A stretch of 64,000 nt of DNA from Ectothiorhodospira haloalkaliphila ATCC 51935 (GTDB taxonomy: Bacteria > Pseudomonadota > Gammaproteobacteria > Ectothiorhodospirales > Ectothiorhodospiraceae), in contig NZ_KK214998.1 of the NCBI RefSeq assembly GCF_000633935.1, positions 944,010 to 1,008,009 of the forward strand, in the 5' to 3' direction. Shown here piece by piece: positions 25,769-35,844 of the stretch (positions are counted from its first letter, which is position 1; the number at the start of each line of letters is the position of its first letter). The notes under the pieces are model-generated. The model made no database searches. It worked only from the letters and a program-made list of their open reading frames with translations, and was not told the DNA's origin. Both the position numbers and the translations under genes were made by a program.

Positions 25769-27796
25769 ATGACATCCGACACCCGCAACATCCTCGTCAC
25801 CAGCGCCCTGCCCTATGCCAATGGCCCCATCCACCTGGGGCATCTGGTGGAATACATCCAGACCGATATCTGGGTGCGGTTCCAGAAGACCCGCGGCCAT
25901 CGCTGCCTGTACGTGTGCGCCGACGACGCCCACGGCACGCCCATCATGCTCAAGGCCCGCAGCGAGGGCATCACGCCGGATGAACTCATCGAACGCATCG
26001 GCCAGGAGCACCGCACGGACTTCGCCGGCTTTCTGGTTGATTTCGACAACTACCACAGCACCCACTCCCCCGAGAACCGGCACTTCGCCGAACTCATCTA
26101 TGGCCGCCTGAAGGAAAAGGGGCACATTGCCCAGCGCACCATCCGCCAGGCCTACGACCCGGAGGCAGGCATGTTCCTGCCCGACCGCTTCATCAAGGGG
26201 GAATGCCCACGCTGCGGCGCCGCCGATCAGTATGGCGACTCCTGCGAGGCCTGCGGGGCCACCTACACCCCTACGGACCTGAAGAATCCGGTGTCTGCCA
26301 TCTCCGGCGCCACCCCGGTGGAGAGGGAGTCCGAACACTATTTCTTCCAGCTGGCCGACTTTCATCGCATGCTGCGGGACTGGACCGGCTCCGGCAGCCT
26401 GCAGGGGGAGATCCGCAACAAGCTGCGGGAGTGGTTCGAGGCCGGCCTGAATGACTGGGACATTTCCCGGGATGCCCCCTACTGGGGCTTCGAGATCCCC
26501 GATGCACCGGGCAAATTCTTCTATGTGTGGCTGGACGCCCCCATCGGCTACATGGCCAGCTTCCAGAACTACTGCGACCAGCACGGTCTGGACTTCAACG
26601 CCTGGTGGAACCCGGACAGCAACACGGAATTGCACCACTTCATCGGCAAGGACATCGCCTACTTCCATACCCTGTTCTGGCCGGCCATGCTGCATGGTGC
26701 CGGTTTCCGTGCCCCCACGGCGGTGCACTGCCACGGCTTTCTCACCGTGAACGGCCAGAAGATGTCCAAGTCCCGGGGCACCTTCATCAAGGCCAGCACA
26801 TACCTGGAGCACCTGCAGCCGGAATACCTGCGCTACTACTTTGCCGCCAAGCTGGGCCCCGGGGTGGACGACATCGACCTGTCCCTGGACGACTTCATCG
26901 CCCGGGTGAACAGCGACCTGGTGGGCAAGGTGGTGAACATCGCCTCCCGCTGCGCCGGGTTCATTCACAAGCGTTTCGAGGGACGTCTGGCGGAGGAACT
27001 GCCCGATCCGGACCTGTATGACCGCTTCCGTCGCGCCGGTGACGAAATCGCCGGCCTGTATGAGCGCCGCGAGTTCGGTCAGGCCATGCGGGTGATCATG
27101 TCCCTGGCAGACACCGCCAACCAGTATGTGGATGAGCAAAAGCCCTGGGTGCTGGCCAAGCAGGAGGACACCCTGCCCCAGGTGCAGGGCATCTGCACCC
27201 AGGGGATCAACCTGTTCCGCGTGCTGATGACCTACCTCAAGCCGGTACTGCCGGCCATGGCCGAACGGGCCGAGTCCTTCCTGGATGTGGAACCGCTGAC
27301 CTGGGATGCGGTGGCCAAGCCCCTGACCGGAACGCGTATCAAGCCCTACGAGCCGCTGATGACCCGGGTGGACCCAGAGGCCGTCAAGGCCCTGCTGGAG
27401 GCCTCCAAGGAGAGCCTGGAGCCCACGGCCTCAAAACCGGCTGGCCCACTGGCGAAGGACCCGATCCGTGACGAGATCAGCTTTGATGATTTCGCCAAGG
27501 TGGATCTGCGCATTGCCCGCATCGCTCAGGCTGAGCATGTAAAGGGGGCGGACAAGCTGCTGCGTCTCACCCTGGACCTGGGTGGCGAGACGCGGCAGGT
27601 GTTTGCGGGCATCAAGTCGGCCTACGACCCGGCGGACCTGGAAGGCCGACTGACAGTCATGGTGGCCAACCTGGCGCCGCGCAAGATGAAGTTTGGTGTC
27701 TCGGAGGGGATGGTGCTGGCGGCTGGTCCGGGGGGCAAGGATCTGTTCATCCTGTCACCGGATGATGGGGCCGAGCCGGGGATGCGGGTGAAGTAA
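25769..27796 (+). CDS. metG: Methionyl-tRNA synthetase
   Basis: A 675-residue class I synthetase with the HIGH-type motif ([15 protein letters not shown]), a zinc knuckle ([19 protein letters not shown]), KMSKSRGTF, and a C-terminal tRNA-binding domain ([20 protein letters not shown]). The ATG at 25769 begins [19 protein letters not shown], matching the family. The gene is divergent from apbC and complete. Confidence 0.95.
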   Translation: MTSDTRNILVTSALPYANGPIHLGHLVEYIQTDIWVRFQKTRGHRCLYVCADDAHGTPIMLKARSEGITPDELIERIGQEHRTDFAGFLVDFDNYHSTHSPENRHFAELIYGRLKEKGHIAQRTIRQAYDPEAGMFLPDRFIKGECPRCGAADQYGDSCEACGATYTPTDLKNPVSAISGATPVERESEHYFFQLADFHRMLRDWTGSGSLQGEIRNKLREWFEAGLNDWDISRDAPYWGFEIPDAPGKFFYVWLDAPIGYMASFQNYCDQHGLDFNAWWNPDSNTELHHFIGKDIAYFHTLFWPAMLHGAGFRAPTAVHCHGFLTVNGQKMSKSRGTFIKASTYLEHLQPEYLRYYFAAKLGPGVDDIDLSLDDFIARVNSDLVGKVVNIASRCAGFIHKRFEGRLAEELPDPDLYDRFRRAGDEIAGLYERREFGQAMRVIMSLADTANQYVDEQKPWVLAKQEDTLPQVQGICTQGINLFRVLMTYLKPVLPAMAERAESFLDVEPLTWDAVAKPLTGTRIKPYEPLMTRVDPEAVKALLEASKESLEPTASKPAGPLAKDPIRDEISFDDFAKVDLRIARIAQAEHVKGADKLLRLTLDLGGETRQVFAGIKSAYDPADLEGRLTVMVANLAPRKMKFGVSEGMVLAAGPGGKDLFILSPDDGAEPGMRVK

Positions 27797-27797
27797 T

Positions 27798-28016
27798 TCA
27801 CCCTGCGGCCACCGGCAGCGGATGATCAAAACGGGGCTGCGAGGGGAACGCCGCGCCGGTCCCCGCCCCCTGCCGGGAACGGGACTGGCGTACGCCGTCC
27901 AGTTCTGCCTCCACCTTTTTGAGCTCCCGCTCCAGACTCACCATCCGCCGACGCAGGGCCGCCTCGCGTTGGATGGTGCTGTATTCCTGCCCGGATACTG
28001 TATTTGCGTGGCTCAT
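27798..28016 (-). CDS. Small coiled-coil protein of unknown function
   Basis: A 72-residue ORF, convergent with metG (one base apart). The middle (REAALRRRMVSLERELKKVEAELDGVR) should form a coiled coil; the last 25 residues are low complexity. GAGGTG lies seven bases before the ATG. No family recognised; the ribosome-binding site is the main support. Confidence 0.5.
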   Translation of the reverse strand: MSHANTVSGQEYSTIQREAALRRRMVSLERELKKVEAELDGVRQSRSRQGAGTGAAFPSQPRFDHPLPVAAG

Positions 28017-28194
28017 GACGGGTCACCTCTTGCGTTTTATCAAAAATGACGACCCAAACCTAGCAGTCCGATAGACTCCTTTGAAAGAATATTAAATTCT
28101 TCATCAATCACCCCAGGGCATAAACCCCTCCCCCAGGATAAGCCGATGCCGGCGTGACGGATCCGACGCCATCGGCACCCAAGAGCCCTCGCCC

Positions 28195-29169
28195 ATGAAA
28201 CTCCAGCAATTCCGCTACCTGCAGGCCATCGTCGAGAATAACCTCAACGTCACCGAGGCGGCCGAAAGGCTGTTCACCTCCCAGCCTGGGGTGAGCAAGC
28301 AGATCAAGTTGCTGGAAGAGGAACTGGGTCTGGAGATCTTCCATCGTAGCGGCAAGCATTTCAGCCACGTCACACCAGCGGGACAGAAGATCCTTGCCAG
28401 GGCGGAGAATATCCTCCGGGAGGTGGAGAATATTCGCGCCATCGCCGAGGAGTTCGGTGACGAGGCGCGGGGCACCCTGAGTATTGCCACCACCCACACC
28501 CAGGCCCGTTACTTCCTGCCACCGCTGATCAAGCGCTTTCGCGAGCGCTACCCCCAGGTGCATCTGCTGATTCATCAGGGCAACCCGGAACAGATTGCCC
28601 AGATGGCCGCCTCGGGCCAGGTGGATTTCGCCATCGCCACCGAGGCCATCGCCCTGCACCGGGAACTGATCATGGTGCCGGCATACCGGTGGCTTCATGG
28701 CGTGGTGGTAACGCCAGGACATCCCCTGACGAAGATGGAGTCGCTCACCCTGAAGGCAGTGGCCGAACATCCCATCGTCACCTATGTGCATGGCTTTACC
28801 GGCCGCGGCCAGCTGGAGCAGGACTTTCAGAAACAGGGGCTCACCCCGGAGGTCGTGCTGAGCGCAGCAGACTCGGACGTGATCAAGACCTATGTGCGGC
28901 TGGGGCTGGGGGCAGGCATCATCGCCCACATGGCCTTCGAGGAGGATACGGACACGGACCTGGTGTATCTGCCGGCGAACGGCCTGTTCAGCGAGCACAT
29001 CACCCGGGTAGGCTTCCGGCGGGGCATGTATCTGCGCAGTTATATGGGATACTTCATGTCGCTGATCGCGCCACACCTGGACCAGCCCAGGCTGGAACAG
29101 GCCGTGTCGGCCCGAAATCAGGAGGACGTGGACGCCCTGTTCGCAGACGTGAGCCTGCCAGTGCATTGA
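28195..29169 (+). CDS. cysB: CysB-like LysR-family regulator, first copy
   Basis: A 324-residue protein starting MKLQQFRYLQAIVENNLNVT with the winged helix EAAERLFTSQPGVSKQIKLL. The effector domain shows CysB-type motifs: IATTHTQARYFLPP, QVDFAIATEAI and YVHGFTGRGQLEQDF. CysB activates sulfate assimilation genes in response to N-acetylserine. Here it lies next to a second such gene, not among sulfur genes. Confidence 0.88.
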   Translation: MKLQQFRYLQAIVENNLNVTEAAERLFTSQPGVSKQIKLLEEELGLEIFHRSGKHFSHVTPAGQKILARAENILREVENIRAIAEEFGDEARGTLSIATTHTQARYFLPPLIKRFRERYPQVHLLIHQGNPEQIAQMAASGQVDFAIATEAIALHRELIMVPAYRWLHGVVVTPGHPLTKMESLTLKAVAEHPIVTYVHGFTGRGQLEQDFQKQGLTPEVVLSAADSDVIKTYVRLGLGAGIIAHMAFEEDTDTDLVYLPANGLFSEHITRVGFRRGMYLRSYMGYFMSLIAPHLDQPRLEQAVSARNQEDVDALFADVSLPVH

Positions 29170-29275
29170 TCCCACGCCAACGGCACGCCATAACACAAAA
29201 TTATTTGCATATGTATAATTGCGGGATCATGTATTCCGCACGACCCGCATCACGGCGTCACAGGATCCCATTTTC

Positions 29276-30265
29276 ATGAAACTCCAGCAACTCCGCTATC
29301 TGCAGGCCATCGCCCGTTACAACCTCAACATCTCCGAGGCGGCGGACCGATTGATGACCTCACAGCCGGGCATCAGCAAGCAGATCCGCCTGCTGGAAGA
29401 GGAACTGGGCGTGCCGCTTTTCCAGCGCAACGGCAAGCACCTGTCGGGGATGACCCCGGTGGGGCGACGCATCCTGACCTACAGCGACACCATCCTGCGT
29501 GAGGTGGAAAACATCCGCAGCGCCGCCGAAGAGGCCCGGGACGAACAGGCCGGGGATCTGCGCATTGCCACCACCCATGCCCAGGCCCGCTACATCCTCC
29601 CCCCCATCGTGGACGCCTTCAAGCACCGCTTCCCCAAGGTGCGGGTGCAGATCCACCAGGGCACACCTCGCCAGATCGCCGAGATGCTCAGTCACGATGA
29701 GGTGGACTTCATCATCGGCACGGAGCCGCTGATCGCCTCCGGTCAGGTAATCATGCTGCCTGCGTATCGCTGGAGCCATTGCGTGGTGGTGCCCGCCGGA
29801 CACGAACTGGCCAAGGAAAAGGCCATTCCCCTGGAGCGCCTGGCAGACTACCCCATCGTCACCTACCTGGACGGCTTCAGCGGCCGCACCAAGATGGACG
29901 CGGACTTCCGTCGCGCCGGCCTCACACCGGATATCGTCCTCACCGCCGCCGATGCGGATGTCATCAAGACCTACGTGCGCCACGGCATGGGGGTGGGCAT
30001 CATTGCCCGCATCGCCCTGGAAGCAGGCAATGACGATGATCTGGTGCCCCTGGAGACGCAACCGGCCTTTTCCGAGAACATTACCCGCATCGGCTTTCGC
30101 CGCGGCGCCTGGATGCGCAGCTACATGTTCGACTTCATCACCCTGCTGGCCCCGCACCTCACCCATGAGCAGGTGGCCAGCGCCGTGCAGGAACTGGACC
30201 CGGAAGGCGTGGAGCGCCTGTTCGCCAATACCGACCTCCCCACCGGACAACCTGCCTGGTCCTGA
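29276..30265 (+). CDS. CysB-like LysR-family regulator, second copy
   Basis: From the ATG at 29276 the protein reads MKLQQLRYLQAIARYNLNIS and keeps the same layout as the upstream copy: SQPGISKQIRLLEEELG, IATTHAQARYILPPI, TYLDGFSGRTKMDADF and RIGFRRGAWMRSYM. The two are clearly paralogues in tandem, about 105 bases apart. An A/T-rich sequence near 29205 precedes this copy and may hold its own promoter. Divergent effector residues may mean different ligands. Confidence 0.88.
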   Translation: MKLQQLRYLQAIARYNLNISEAADRLMTSQPGISKQIRLLEEELGVPLFQRNGKHLSGMTPVGRRILTYSDTILREVENIRSAAEEARDEQAGDLRIATTHAQARYILPPIVDAFKHRFPKVRVQIHQGTPRQIAEMLSHDEVDFIIGTEPLIASGQVIMLPAYRWSHCVVVPAGHELAKEKAIPLERLADYPIVTYLDGFSGRTKMDADFRRAGLTPDIVLTAADADVIKTYVRHGMGVGIIARIALEAGNDDDLVPLETQPAFSENITRIGFRRGAWMRSYMFDFITLLAPHLTHEQVASAVQELDPEGVERLFANTDLPTGQPAWS

Positions 30266-30270
30266 GCCCG

Positions 30271-30390
30271 TGGGAGCGGCCCTCGGCCGCGAAGGCTTTC
30301 CCGCCAACCACCACGAGAATGTCCGACCCCCGATGTCAGCCGAAGAACCCGGCGACCGGGCTGTCCATTCGCGGCCAGGGGCCGCTCCCA
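30271..30390. repeat. Inverted pair of REP-like units
   Basis: TGGGAGCGGCCCTCGGCCGC at 30271 (then GAA) and its near-perfect complement ending CCGCTCCCA at 30390 face each other 74 bases apart. The transcript could fold into one long stem. It lies between the second cysB-like gene and mtnB, and no promoter is evident in it. Confidence 0.7.
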
Positions 30391-30466
30391 CCTGGCGCTG
30401 CGGGATGGACGCGCGTGTCACCCTCGCGTACATTAGCCGGCTGCTTTTCCCTATGATCCCACAGGT

Positions 30467-31093
30467 ATGGACGAACTTAACGAGCACCACGGTGACACGG
30501 CAGACGCATTGATCTCGGCGGCCCGGTTCTTCCACGAACGGGGCTGGATGCCAGCCACCGCCGGCAATCTCTCGGCGCGCCTGGATGATGATCGCATGCT
30601 GATCACCGAATCCGGCCAGCACAAGGGCCAACTGGGTCCGGACGGCCTGATGCTGGTGGACCTGGAAGGCAATGTATTGTCCCCCGACAAGCAGCCTTCA
30701 GCCGAGACCTTCCTGCACATCATCCTGTATCGCCGCTGGCCGCGGATCGGGGCCGTGATGCACACCCACTCGGTCAATGCCACCGTGCTCTCCCGCCTCG
30801 CCCAGGGCTCACAGATCCACCTGCGGGACTACGAGATCCTCACGGCCCTGCCGGAAGTGACCTCCCATGATGCCGAAGTGATTGTGCCAATCTTCGGCAA
30901 CGAGCAGGATATACCCCAACTGGCCGCCCGGGTGGATGAGCACATGACCCAGCACCCGGAACTACTGGGCTACCTCATCGAAGGCCACGGCTTTTACACC
31001 TGGGGCGAGGATGTGGCTCAGGCCCGGCACCATGTGGAAGCCTTCGAATTCCTGTTTGAGTGTGAACTGAACATGCGCAGACTGACCCCATGA
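30467..31093 (+). CDS. mtnB: Methylthioribulose-1-phosphate dehydratase
   Basis: A 208-residue class II aldolase-like protein with GWMPATAGNLSARL, the metal-binding HTHSVNATVLSRL and LIEGHGFYTWG. MtnB dehydrates methylthioribulose-1-phosphate in methionine salvage. It overlaps mtnC by four bases. Confidence 0.92.
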   Translation: MDELNEHHGDTADALISAARFFHERGWMPATAGNLSARLDDDRMLITESGQHKGQLGPDGLMLVDLEGNVLSPDKQPSAETFLHIILYRRWPRIGAVMHTHSVNATVLSRLAQGSQIHLRDYEILTALPEVTSHDAEVIVPIFGNEQDIPQLAARVDEHMTQHPELLGYLIEGHGFYTWGEDVAQARHHVEAFEFLFECELNMRRLTP

Positions 31094-31812
31094 CCCAAGC
31101 CATCCTCACCGATATCGAGGGAACGCTGTCCAGCCGTGCCTTCATCCGCGACGAGTTGTTCCCCTACGCGGCGCGCCGACTGCCCGGGTTTGTGCGTGAA
31201 CACAGCCGCGAGCCCGGGGTCAAACGCTTGCTGGCGGATGTGCGAGCCTATGCGGGCCGCTCGCTGAACGACGAGGCCCTGATCGAACGCATGCTGGCCT
31301 GGATGCAGGCGGATCAGAAGATCACACCACTCCAGGCCCTGCAGGGGCTGGTGTGGGAAGAAGGCTTTCAGCGCGGCGACTTCGCCGGCCATGTGTACGG
31401 CGATGCCGTGGACTGCCTGCGCGGCTGGCATGATCAGGGCCTGGCGCTGTACGTGTTCTCCTCCGGCTCCGCGCACAGCCAGCAGATGCTCCTGGGGCAC
31501 AGCCAGGCCGGCGACCTGCGCCCCCTGTTCACCGAACACTTTGATACCCGAGTGGGCGGCAAGAAGCAGATTGCCGCCTACAAGGCCATTGCCGAACGCA
31601 TCGGCGTGCCACCGGGGCAGATCCTCTTCCTGTCCGACACGGTGGACGAACTGGATGCCGCCGGGTCCGCCGGGCTGCGCACCACCTGCATCCGCCGCGC
31701 CGGCGACATGCGTGATGCCGGCGGGCACCCTCGTGCCGCGGACTTCCACGGGGTGGACGTGAATGGTGCCCCCAGTATCCGCCCGGTTGAAGCCGACCAT
31801 GCCGGTGATTGA
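31090..31812 (+). CDS. mtnC: Enolase-phosphatase E1
   Basis: A 240-residue HAD-superfamily protein with the nucleophile motif ILTDIEGTLSSRAF, VFSSGSAHSQQMLLGH and ILFLSDTVDELDAA. It enolises and dephosphorylates diketomethylthiopentyl-phosphate in methionine salvage. The acireductone dioxygenase gene (mtnD), often the next gene, is not here; rnfA follows directly. Confidence 0.92.
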   Translation: MTQAILTDIEGTLSSRAFIRDELFPYAARRLPGFVREHSREPGVKRLLADVRAYAGRSLNDEALIERMLAWMQADQKITPLQALQGLVWEEGFQRGDFAGHVYGDAVDCLRGWHDQGLALYVFSSGSAHSQQMLLGHSQAGDLRPLFTEHFDTRVGGKKQIAAYKAIAERIGVPPGQILFLSDTVDELDAAGSAGLRTTCIRRAGDMRDAGGHPRAADFHGVDVNGAPSIRPVEADHAGD

Positions 31813-31836
31813 TACTCGCCAGACGGTGGGAGATCC

Positions 31837-32415
31837 ATGTCCGAGTTAGCACTCATTCTGGTCAGCACGGTACTGGTCAACAACTTCGTCCTGGTGAAGT
31901 TCCTGGGCCTGTGCCCGTTCATGGGCGTCTCCCGCAAGGTGGAGACTGCCGCCGGCATGGGGTTGGCAACCACCTTCGTGCTCACCCTGTCGTCCGTGGT
32001 GAGTTTCCTGGTGAACGAGTACCTGCTGGCGCCGTTCGGTCTGGAATACCTGCGCACCATCGCTTTCATCCTGGTGATCGCGGCGGTGGTGCAGTTCACC
32101 GAGATGGTGGTGCACAAGACCAGCCCCCTGCTTTATAACGTTTTGGGGATCTTTCTGCCCCTGATCACCACTAACTGTGCAGTATTGGGCGTGGCGCTCC
32201 TGAACGTGCAGGAAATGCACGGCTTTGTGGATTCGGTGGTCTATGGCCTGGGTGCCGCCATCGGCTTCTCGGTGGTGCTGGTGCTGTTCGCGGCCATGCG
32301 CGAGCGCATCGCCGCCGCCGACGTACCCAAGCCGTTCAAGGGCAGCGCCATCGCCCTGGTGACTGCCGGACTCATGTCCCTGGCCTTTATGGGATTCATC
32401 GGTCTGGCCCCCTGA
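31837..32415 (+). CDS. rnfA: Rnf electron transport complex subunit A
   Basis: A 192-residue membrane protein with six hydrophobic segments, starting [20 protein letters not shown] and containing [19 protein letters not shown] and the conserved [12 protein letters not shown]. RnfA and RnfE share a [Fe-S] centre between them in the membrane. First gene of rnfABCDGE-nth. Confidence 0.95.
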   Translation: MSELALILVSTVLVNNFVLVKFLGLCPFMGVSRKVETAAGMGLATTFVLTLSSVVSFLVNEYLLAPFGLEYLRTIAFILVIAAVVQFTEMVVHKTSPLLYNVLGIFLPLITTNCAVLGVALLNVQEMHGFVDSVVYGLGAAIGFSVVLVLFAAMRERIAAADVPKPFKGSAIALVTAGLMSLAFMGFIGLAP

Positions 32416-32452
32416 GGCGCTCGCCGCGCCCCTTCAAGACAGGTAACCGCCT

Positions 32453-33034
32453 ATGCTAGCCGCCGTTCTTGTCATCAGTTCGCTGTCTGCCGTCTTCGGG
32501 CTCATCCTGGGGTATTCCGCCGTGCGTTTTCGCGTGGAAAGCGACCCGGTGGTCGAGCAGATCGACAACATGCTGCCGCAAACCCAGTGCGGTCAATGCG
32601 GCTTTCCCGGCTGCCGACCCTACGCCGAGGCCATCGCCGAGGGCACGGCAGACATCAATCTGTGCCCGCCCGGTGGCAACAATACGGTGCTGGCCCTGGC
32701 TGACCTGCTGGGCCGGGATGCCAAGCCCGTTGAAGGCGACGTGAAGGAAAAGGCGCGGGCAGTGATCGATGAGAACACCTGCATCGGCTGCACCCTGTGC
32801 CTGCAGGCCTGCCCGGTGGACGCCATCGTGGGCGCCCCCAAACAACTGCACACCGTGGTTGAGGCCCAATGCACCGGCTGTGAACTGTGCATCAGCCCCT
32901 GCCCGGTGGACTGCATCCAGATGGAGCCCATCCCCAGGGATCTGAGCAGCTGGAAGTGGCCCCTGCCCCTGGAGCGTCCTGACGGCCGTGTTCGCCTGGC
33001 GGATCTGGCTCAACAGTCGGCGCCTGGCGCCTGA
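32453..33034 (+). CDS. rnfB: Rnf complex subunit B (ferredoxin-type)
   Basis: A 193-residue protein with an N-terminal membrane helix, the CGQCGFPGC...LCPPGG four-cysteine cluster site, and two ferredoxin [4Fe-4S] motifs ([12 protein letters not shown] and [12 protein letters not shown]). It passes electrons between soluble ferredoxin or the NADH module and the membrane. Confidence 0.95.
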   Translation: MLAAVLVISSLSAVFGLILGYSAVRFRVESDPVVEQIDNMLPQTQCGQCGFPGCRPYAEAIAEGTADINLCPPGGNNTVLALADLLGRDAKPVEGDVKEKARAVIDENTCIGCTLCLQACPVDAIVGAPKQLHTVVEAQCTGCELCISPCPVDCIQMEPIPRDLSSWKWPLPLERPDGRVRLADLAQQSAPGA

Positions 33035-33073
33035 CCCCGGACCGATGCCCCGTTTCGGTTACAATCGCACCCG

Positions 33074-34708
33074 ATGACATCAACCCCACACAAACTCTGG
33101 CGTTTCAATGGCGGCCTCAAGCTGCCCGACCACAAGGCCGAGAGCACGCAAGAAACCGTGTTCAAGGCACCGCTGGCCGAGTACCTGACCCTGCCCCTGC
33201 GCCAGCACATCGGCGAGATGGCACAACCGGTGGTGAAGGCTGGCGACAAGGTCTACAAGGGCCAGATCATCGCCCGCTGCGACACTTATGTGGGCGCCCA
33301 CATCCACGCCCCCACCTCCGGTCGCGTGCGCGGCATCGAGGAACACCCGGTGCCGCACCCCTCCGGCCTCACCGCCCCCTGTGTGGTGATCGAAGTGGAC
33401 GGCGACGAGGACTGGGGCGAGCACCGCATGCCCCCCATCGAGGACCTGCAGAACCTGGATCCGGCTCGCCTGCGGCACCGGGTGCGCGAGGGTGGCCTTG
33501 TGGGCATGGGCGGCGCCGCCTTCCCCTCGGCGGTGAAGCTCAATCCCCGCCCGCAGCAGACCATCGACACCCTGGTGGTCAACGGCGCCGAGTGCGAACC
33601 CTACATCACCTGCGACGACATGCTCATGCGCACCCGCGCCGACGCGGTGATCCAGGGGCTGCTGCTGGTCAAGCGCACGCTGCAGCCCCGCCAGTGCCTC
33701 ATCGGCATCGAAGACAACAAGCCCGAGGCGCTGCGCGCCATGACCGAGGCCCTGGGGGGCGAGGAAAACGACAACATCCGCATCGTCGCAGTCCCCAGCA
33801 TCTACCCGGCCGGCGGCGAACGCCAGCTCATCCGGGTGCTCACCGGTCGCGAGGTGCCCAGCGAGGGCCTGCCGGCCGACGTGGGCGTGGTCTGTCATAA
33901 CGTGGGCACCCTGGCCAACATCTACCGGGCAGTGATCCGCGGCGAGCCCCTGATCTCCCGCATCGTCACCGTCACCGGCAGCGGCGTGCAGCGACCCCGC
34001 AATCTGCGGGTGCCCTTTGGCACCCCCATCAGCCATCTGGTAGCCCATGCCGGCGGCTACAGCGACGACGTGGAGCGGCTCATCATGGGCGGCCCCATGA
34101 TGGGGTTTGCCCTGGCCAGCGACCAGGTGCCCATCATCAAGGGCACCAACTGCATCCTGGCGGCCAAGGGCGAAGAGGTGGATCCGCCCGGGCCCGTGAT
34201 GCCCTGCATCCGCTGCGGCGAGTGCGTGCGCGTGTGCCCCGCCAACCTGCTGCCCCAGCAGCTTTACTGGTTCACCCGGGCGCGGGATTTCGACAAGGCC
34301 CAGGACTACAGCCTGTTCGACTGCATCGAGTGCGGCTGCTGCGCCCATGTGTGTCCCAGCAACATTCCCCTGGTGCAGTTCTACCGCTTCGCCAAGAACG
34401 AGATCTGGTCCCAGGAGCGGGAAAAGCAGGAGGCGGATGCCGCCCGGGTGCGTCATGAGATGCGTCAGGAACGCCTGGCCCGGGAAAAACGGGAAAAGGC
34501 CGAACGCATGAACCGCAAGAAGCAGGCCCTGAACGACAAACCCGCCGAAAACAAGGCCTCGGACACGGGCAGCGACCCCAAGAAGGCCGCGATCCAGGCC
34601 GCCCTGGAACGGGCTCAGGCGAAAAAGGCGGCCCAGGGTGCCGACACCACTCCGCCCGACCAGGGCAAGCCTCCCTCAGACACCCGGACACAGGAAAAAA
34701 CCCGGTGA
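33074..34708 (+). CDS. rnfC: Rnf complex subunit C (NADH-binding)
   Basis: A 544-residue protein. The NADH/FMN domain includes GMGGAAFPSAVKL and NGAECEPYITCDD; two [4Fe-4S] motifs follow (CIRCGECVRVCP and CIECGCCAHVCP). The last 100 residues are a charged, Lys/Glu/Ala-rich helical tail (REKREKAERMNRKKQAL), as in many gammaproteobacterial RnfC. Confidence 0.95.
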   Translation: MTSTPHKLWRFNGGLKLPDHKAESTQETVFKAPLAEYLTLPLRQHIGEMAQPVVKAGDKVYKGQIIARCDTYVGAHIHAPTSGRVRGIEEHPVPHPSGLTAPCVVIEVDGDEDWGEHRMPPIEDLQNLDPARLRHRVREGGLVGMGGAAFPSAVKLNPRPQQTIDTLVVNGAECEPYITCDDMLMRTRADAVIQGLLLVKRTLQPRQCLIGIEDNKPEALRAMTEALGGEENDNIRIVAVPSIYPAGGERQLIRVLTGREVPSEGLPADVGVVCHNVGTLANIYRAVIRGEPLISRIVTVTGSGVQRPRNLRVPFGTPISHLVAHAGGYSDDVERLIMGGPMMGFALASDQVPIIKGTNCILAAKGEEVDPPGPVMPCIRCGECVRVCPANLLPQQLYWFTRARDFDKAQDYSLFDCIECGCCAHVCPSNIPLVQFYRFAKNEIWSQEREKQEADAARVRHEMRQERLAREKREKAERMNRKKQALNDKPAENKASDTGSDPKKAAIQAALERAQAKKAAQGADTTPPDQGKPPSDTRTQEKTR

Positions 34709-34711
34709 ACC

Positions 34712-34770
34712 GCGGCCCGGTCGCCCCTGGATCCCGCGCCTTGGTGCGGGCCGGCGGGTGATCGGGCCGC
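34712..34770 (+). other. Nested stem-loop between rnfC and rnfD
   Basis: Outer stem GCGGCCCG (34712-34719) pairs with CGGGCCGC (34763-34770); an inner stem CCCGC/GCGGG lies at 34733-34750. No T-run follows. It may adjust the ratio of rnfC to rnfD expression. Predicted from sequence only. Confidence 0.45.
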
Positions 34771-34793
34771 CTCATTGAACAAGACGGCCACTG

Positions 34794-35840
34794 ATGCGCT
34801 TCAAGACCTTCACATCCCCCCACATGAGCCCGGCCCGCAGCGTCAACCGGGTCATGCGACAGGTACTGTATGCCCTGGTGCCCGGCACCGTGGCCATGGC
34901 CTGGTTCTTCGGCTGGGGGGTGCTGGTCAATGTCGTGCTGGCGGTCACCGTGGCCCTGGCCGCCGAGGCATTGATGCTGATGGCGCGCCGGCGCCCCGTG
35001 AAGCCCTTCGTCACCGACCTGTCGGCCGTGGTGGCCGGCTGGCTGTTTGCCCTGGCCGTGCCACCGCTCACCCCCTGGTGGATCACCCTGATCGGCGTGG
35101 GCTTTGCCATCGTGGTGGCCAAGCACCTGTATGGCGGCCTGGGCTACAACCCCTTCAATCCCGCCATGGTGGGTTACGTGGCGGTGGTGATCTCCTTCCC
35201 CCGGGAGATGACCCTGTGGCTGCCCCCCTCCACCCTGGCGGAGATGGCCTTCAGCCTGCCCCAGACCCTGCAAGCGATCTTCCTGGGGCAGCTGCCGGCG
35301 GGGCTCACCTGGGACATGATCACCGGCGCCACGCCGCTGGACCGCCTGCAGACAGAACTGGCCATGGATCGCAGCCTCAGCGATATCCAGGCCTCGCCCT
35401 TCTTCGGAGCCGTGGCTGGCCGCGGCTGGGAGTGGATCAACCTGTTCTTCCTGCTGGGCGGCCTGTGGCTGATCCGGCGACGGGTGATCACCTGGCATGT
35501 GCCGGTGGCCATGCTGGGATCGCTGGCGCTGATCTCCGGCCTGTTCTGGCTGATCAACCCGGAGGTGTACGCCTCCCCCCTGTTCCATCTGTTTAGCGGC
35601 GCGGCCATTCTGGGGGCCTTCTTCATCGCCACCGATCCGGTCTCGGGCAGCACCACCCCCATGGGGCGACTGGTGTTTGGTGCCGGTGTGGGCATCCTGG
35701 CCTACGTGATCCGCGCCTGGGGTGGGTATGCCGAGGGGGTGGCCTTCGCCATCCTGCTCATGAACATGATGGCGCCGACCATCGATCACTACACCCAGCC
35801 CAGGGTCTTCGGCAAGACCCCGGCGCGCAAGGAGGGCTGA
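34794..35840 (+). CDS. rnfD: Rnf complex subunit D (membrane flavoprotein)
   Basis: A 348-residue protein with about nine hydrophobic segments. The covalent FMN site is in TDPVSGSTTPMGRLVFGAG. GLGYNPFNPAMVGYVAVVI is also typical. It resembles NqrB and should be part of the ion-translocating path. Confidence 0.95.
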   Translation: MRFKTFTSPHMSPARSVNRVMRQVLYALVPGTVAMAWFFGWGVLVNVVLAVTVALAAEALMLMARRRPVKPFVTDLSAVVAGWLFALAVPPLTPWWITLIGVGFAIVVAKHLYGGLGYNPFNPAMVGYVAVVISFPREMTLWLPPSTLAEMAFSLPQTLQAIFLGQLPAGLTWDMITGATPLDRLQTELAMDRSLSDIQASPFFGAVAGRGWEWINLFFLLGGLWLIRRRVITWHVPVAMLGSLALISGLFWLINPEVYASPLFHLFSGAAILGAFFIATDPVSGSTTPMGRLVFGAGVGILAYVIRAWGGYAEGVAFAILLMNMMAPTIDHYTQPRVFGKTPARKEG

Positions 35841-35844
35841 GGGG

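Noticed and set aside
24255-25772. Very long plus-strand ORF across dcd and apbC
   Set aside because: GC-rich antisense frame; composition is Gly/His/Val-rich with no motifs, while the minus strand holds well-known genes.
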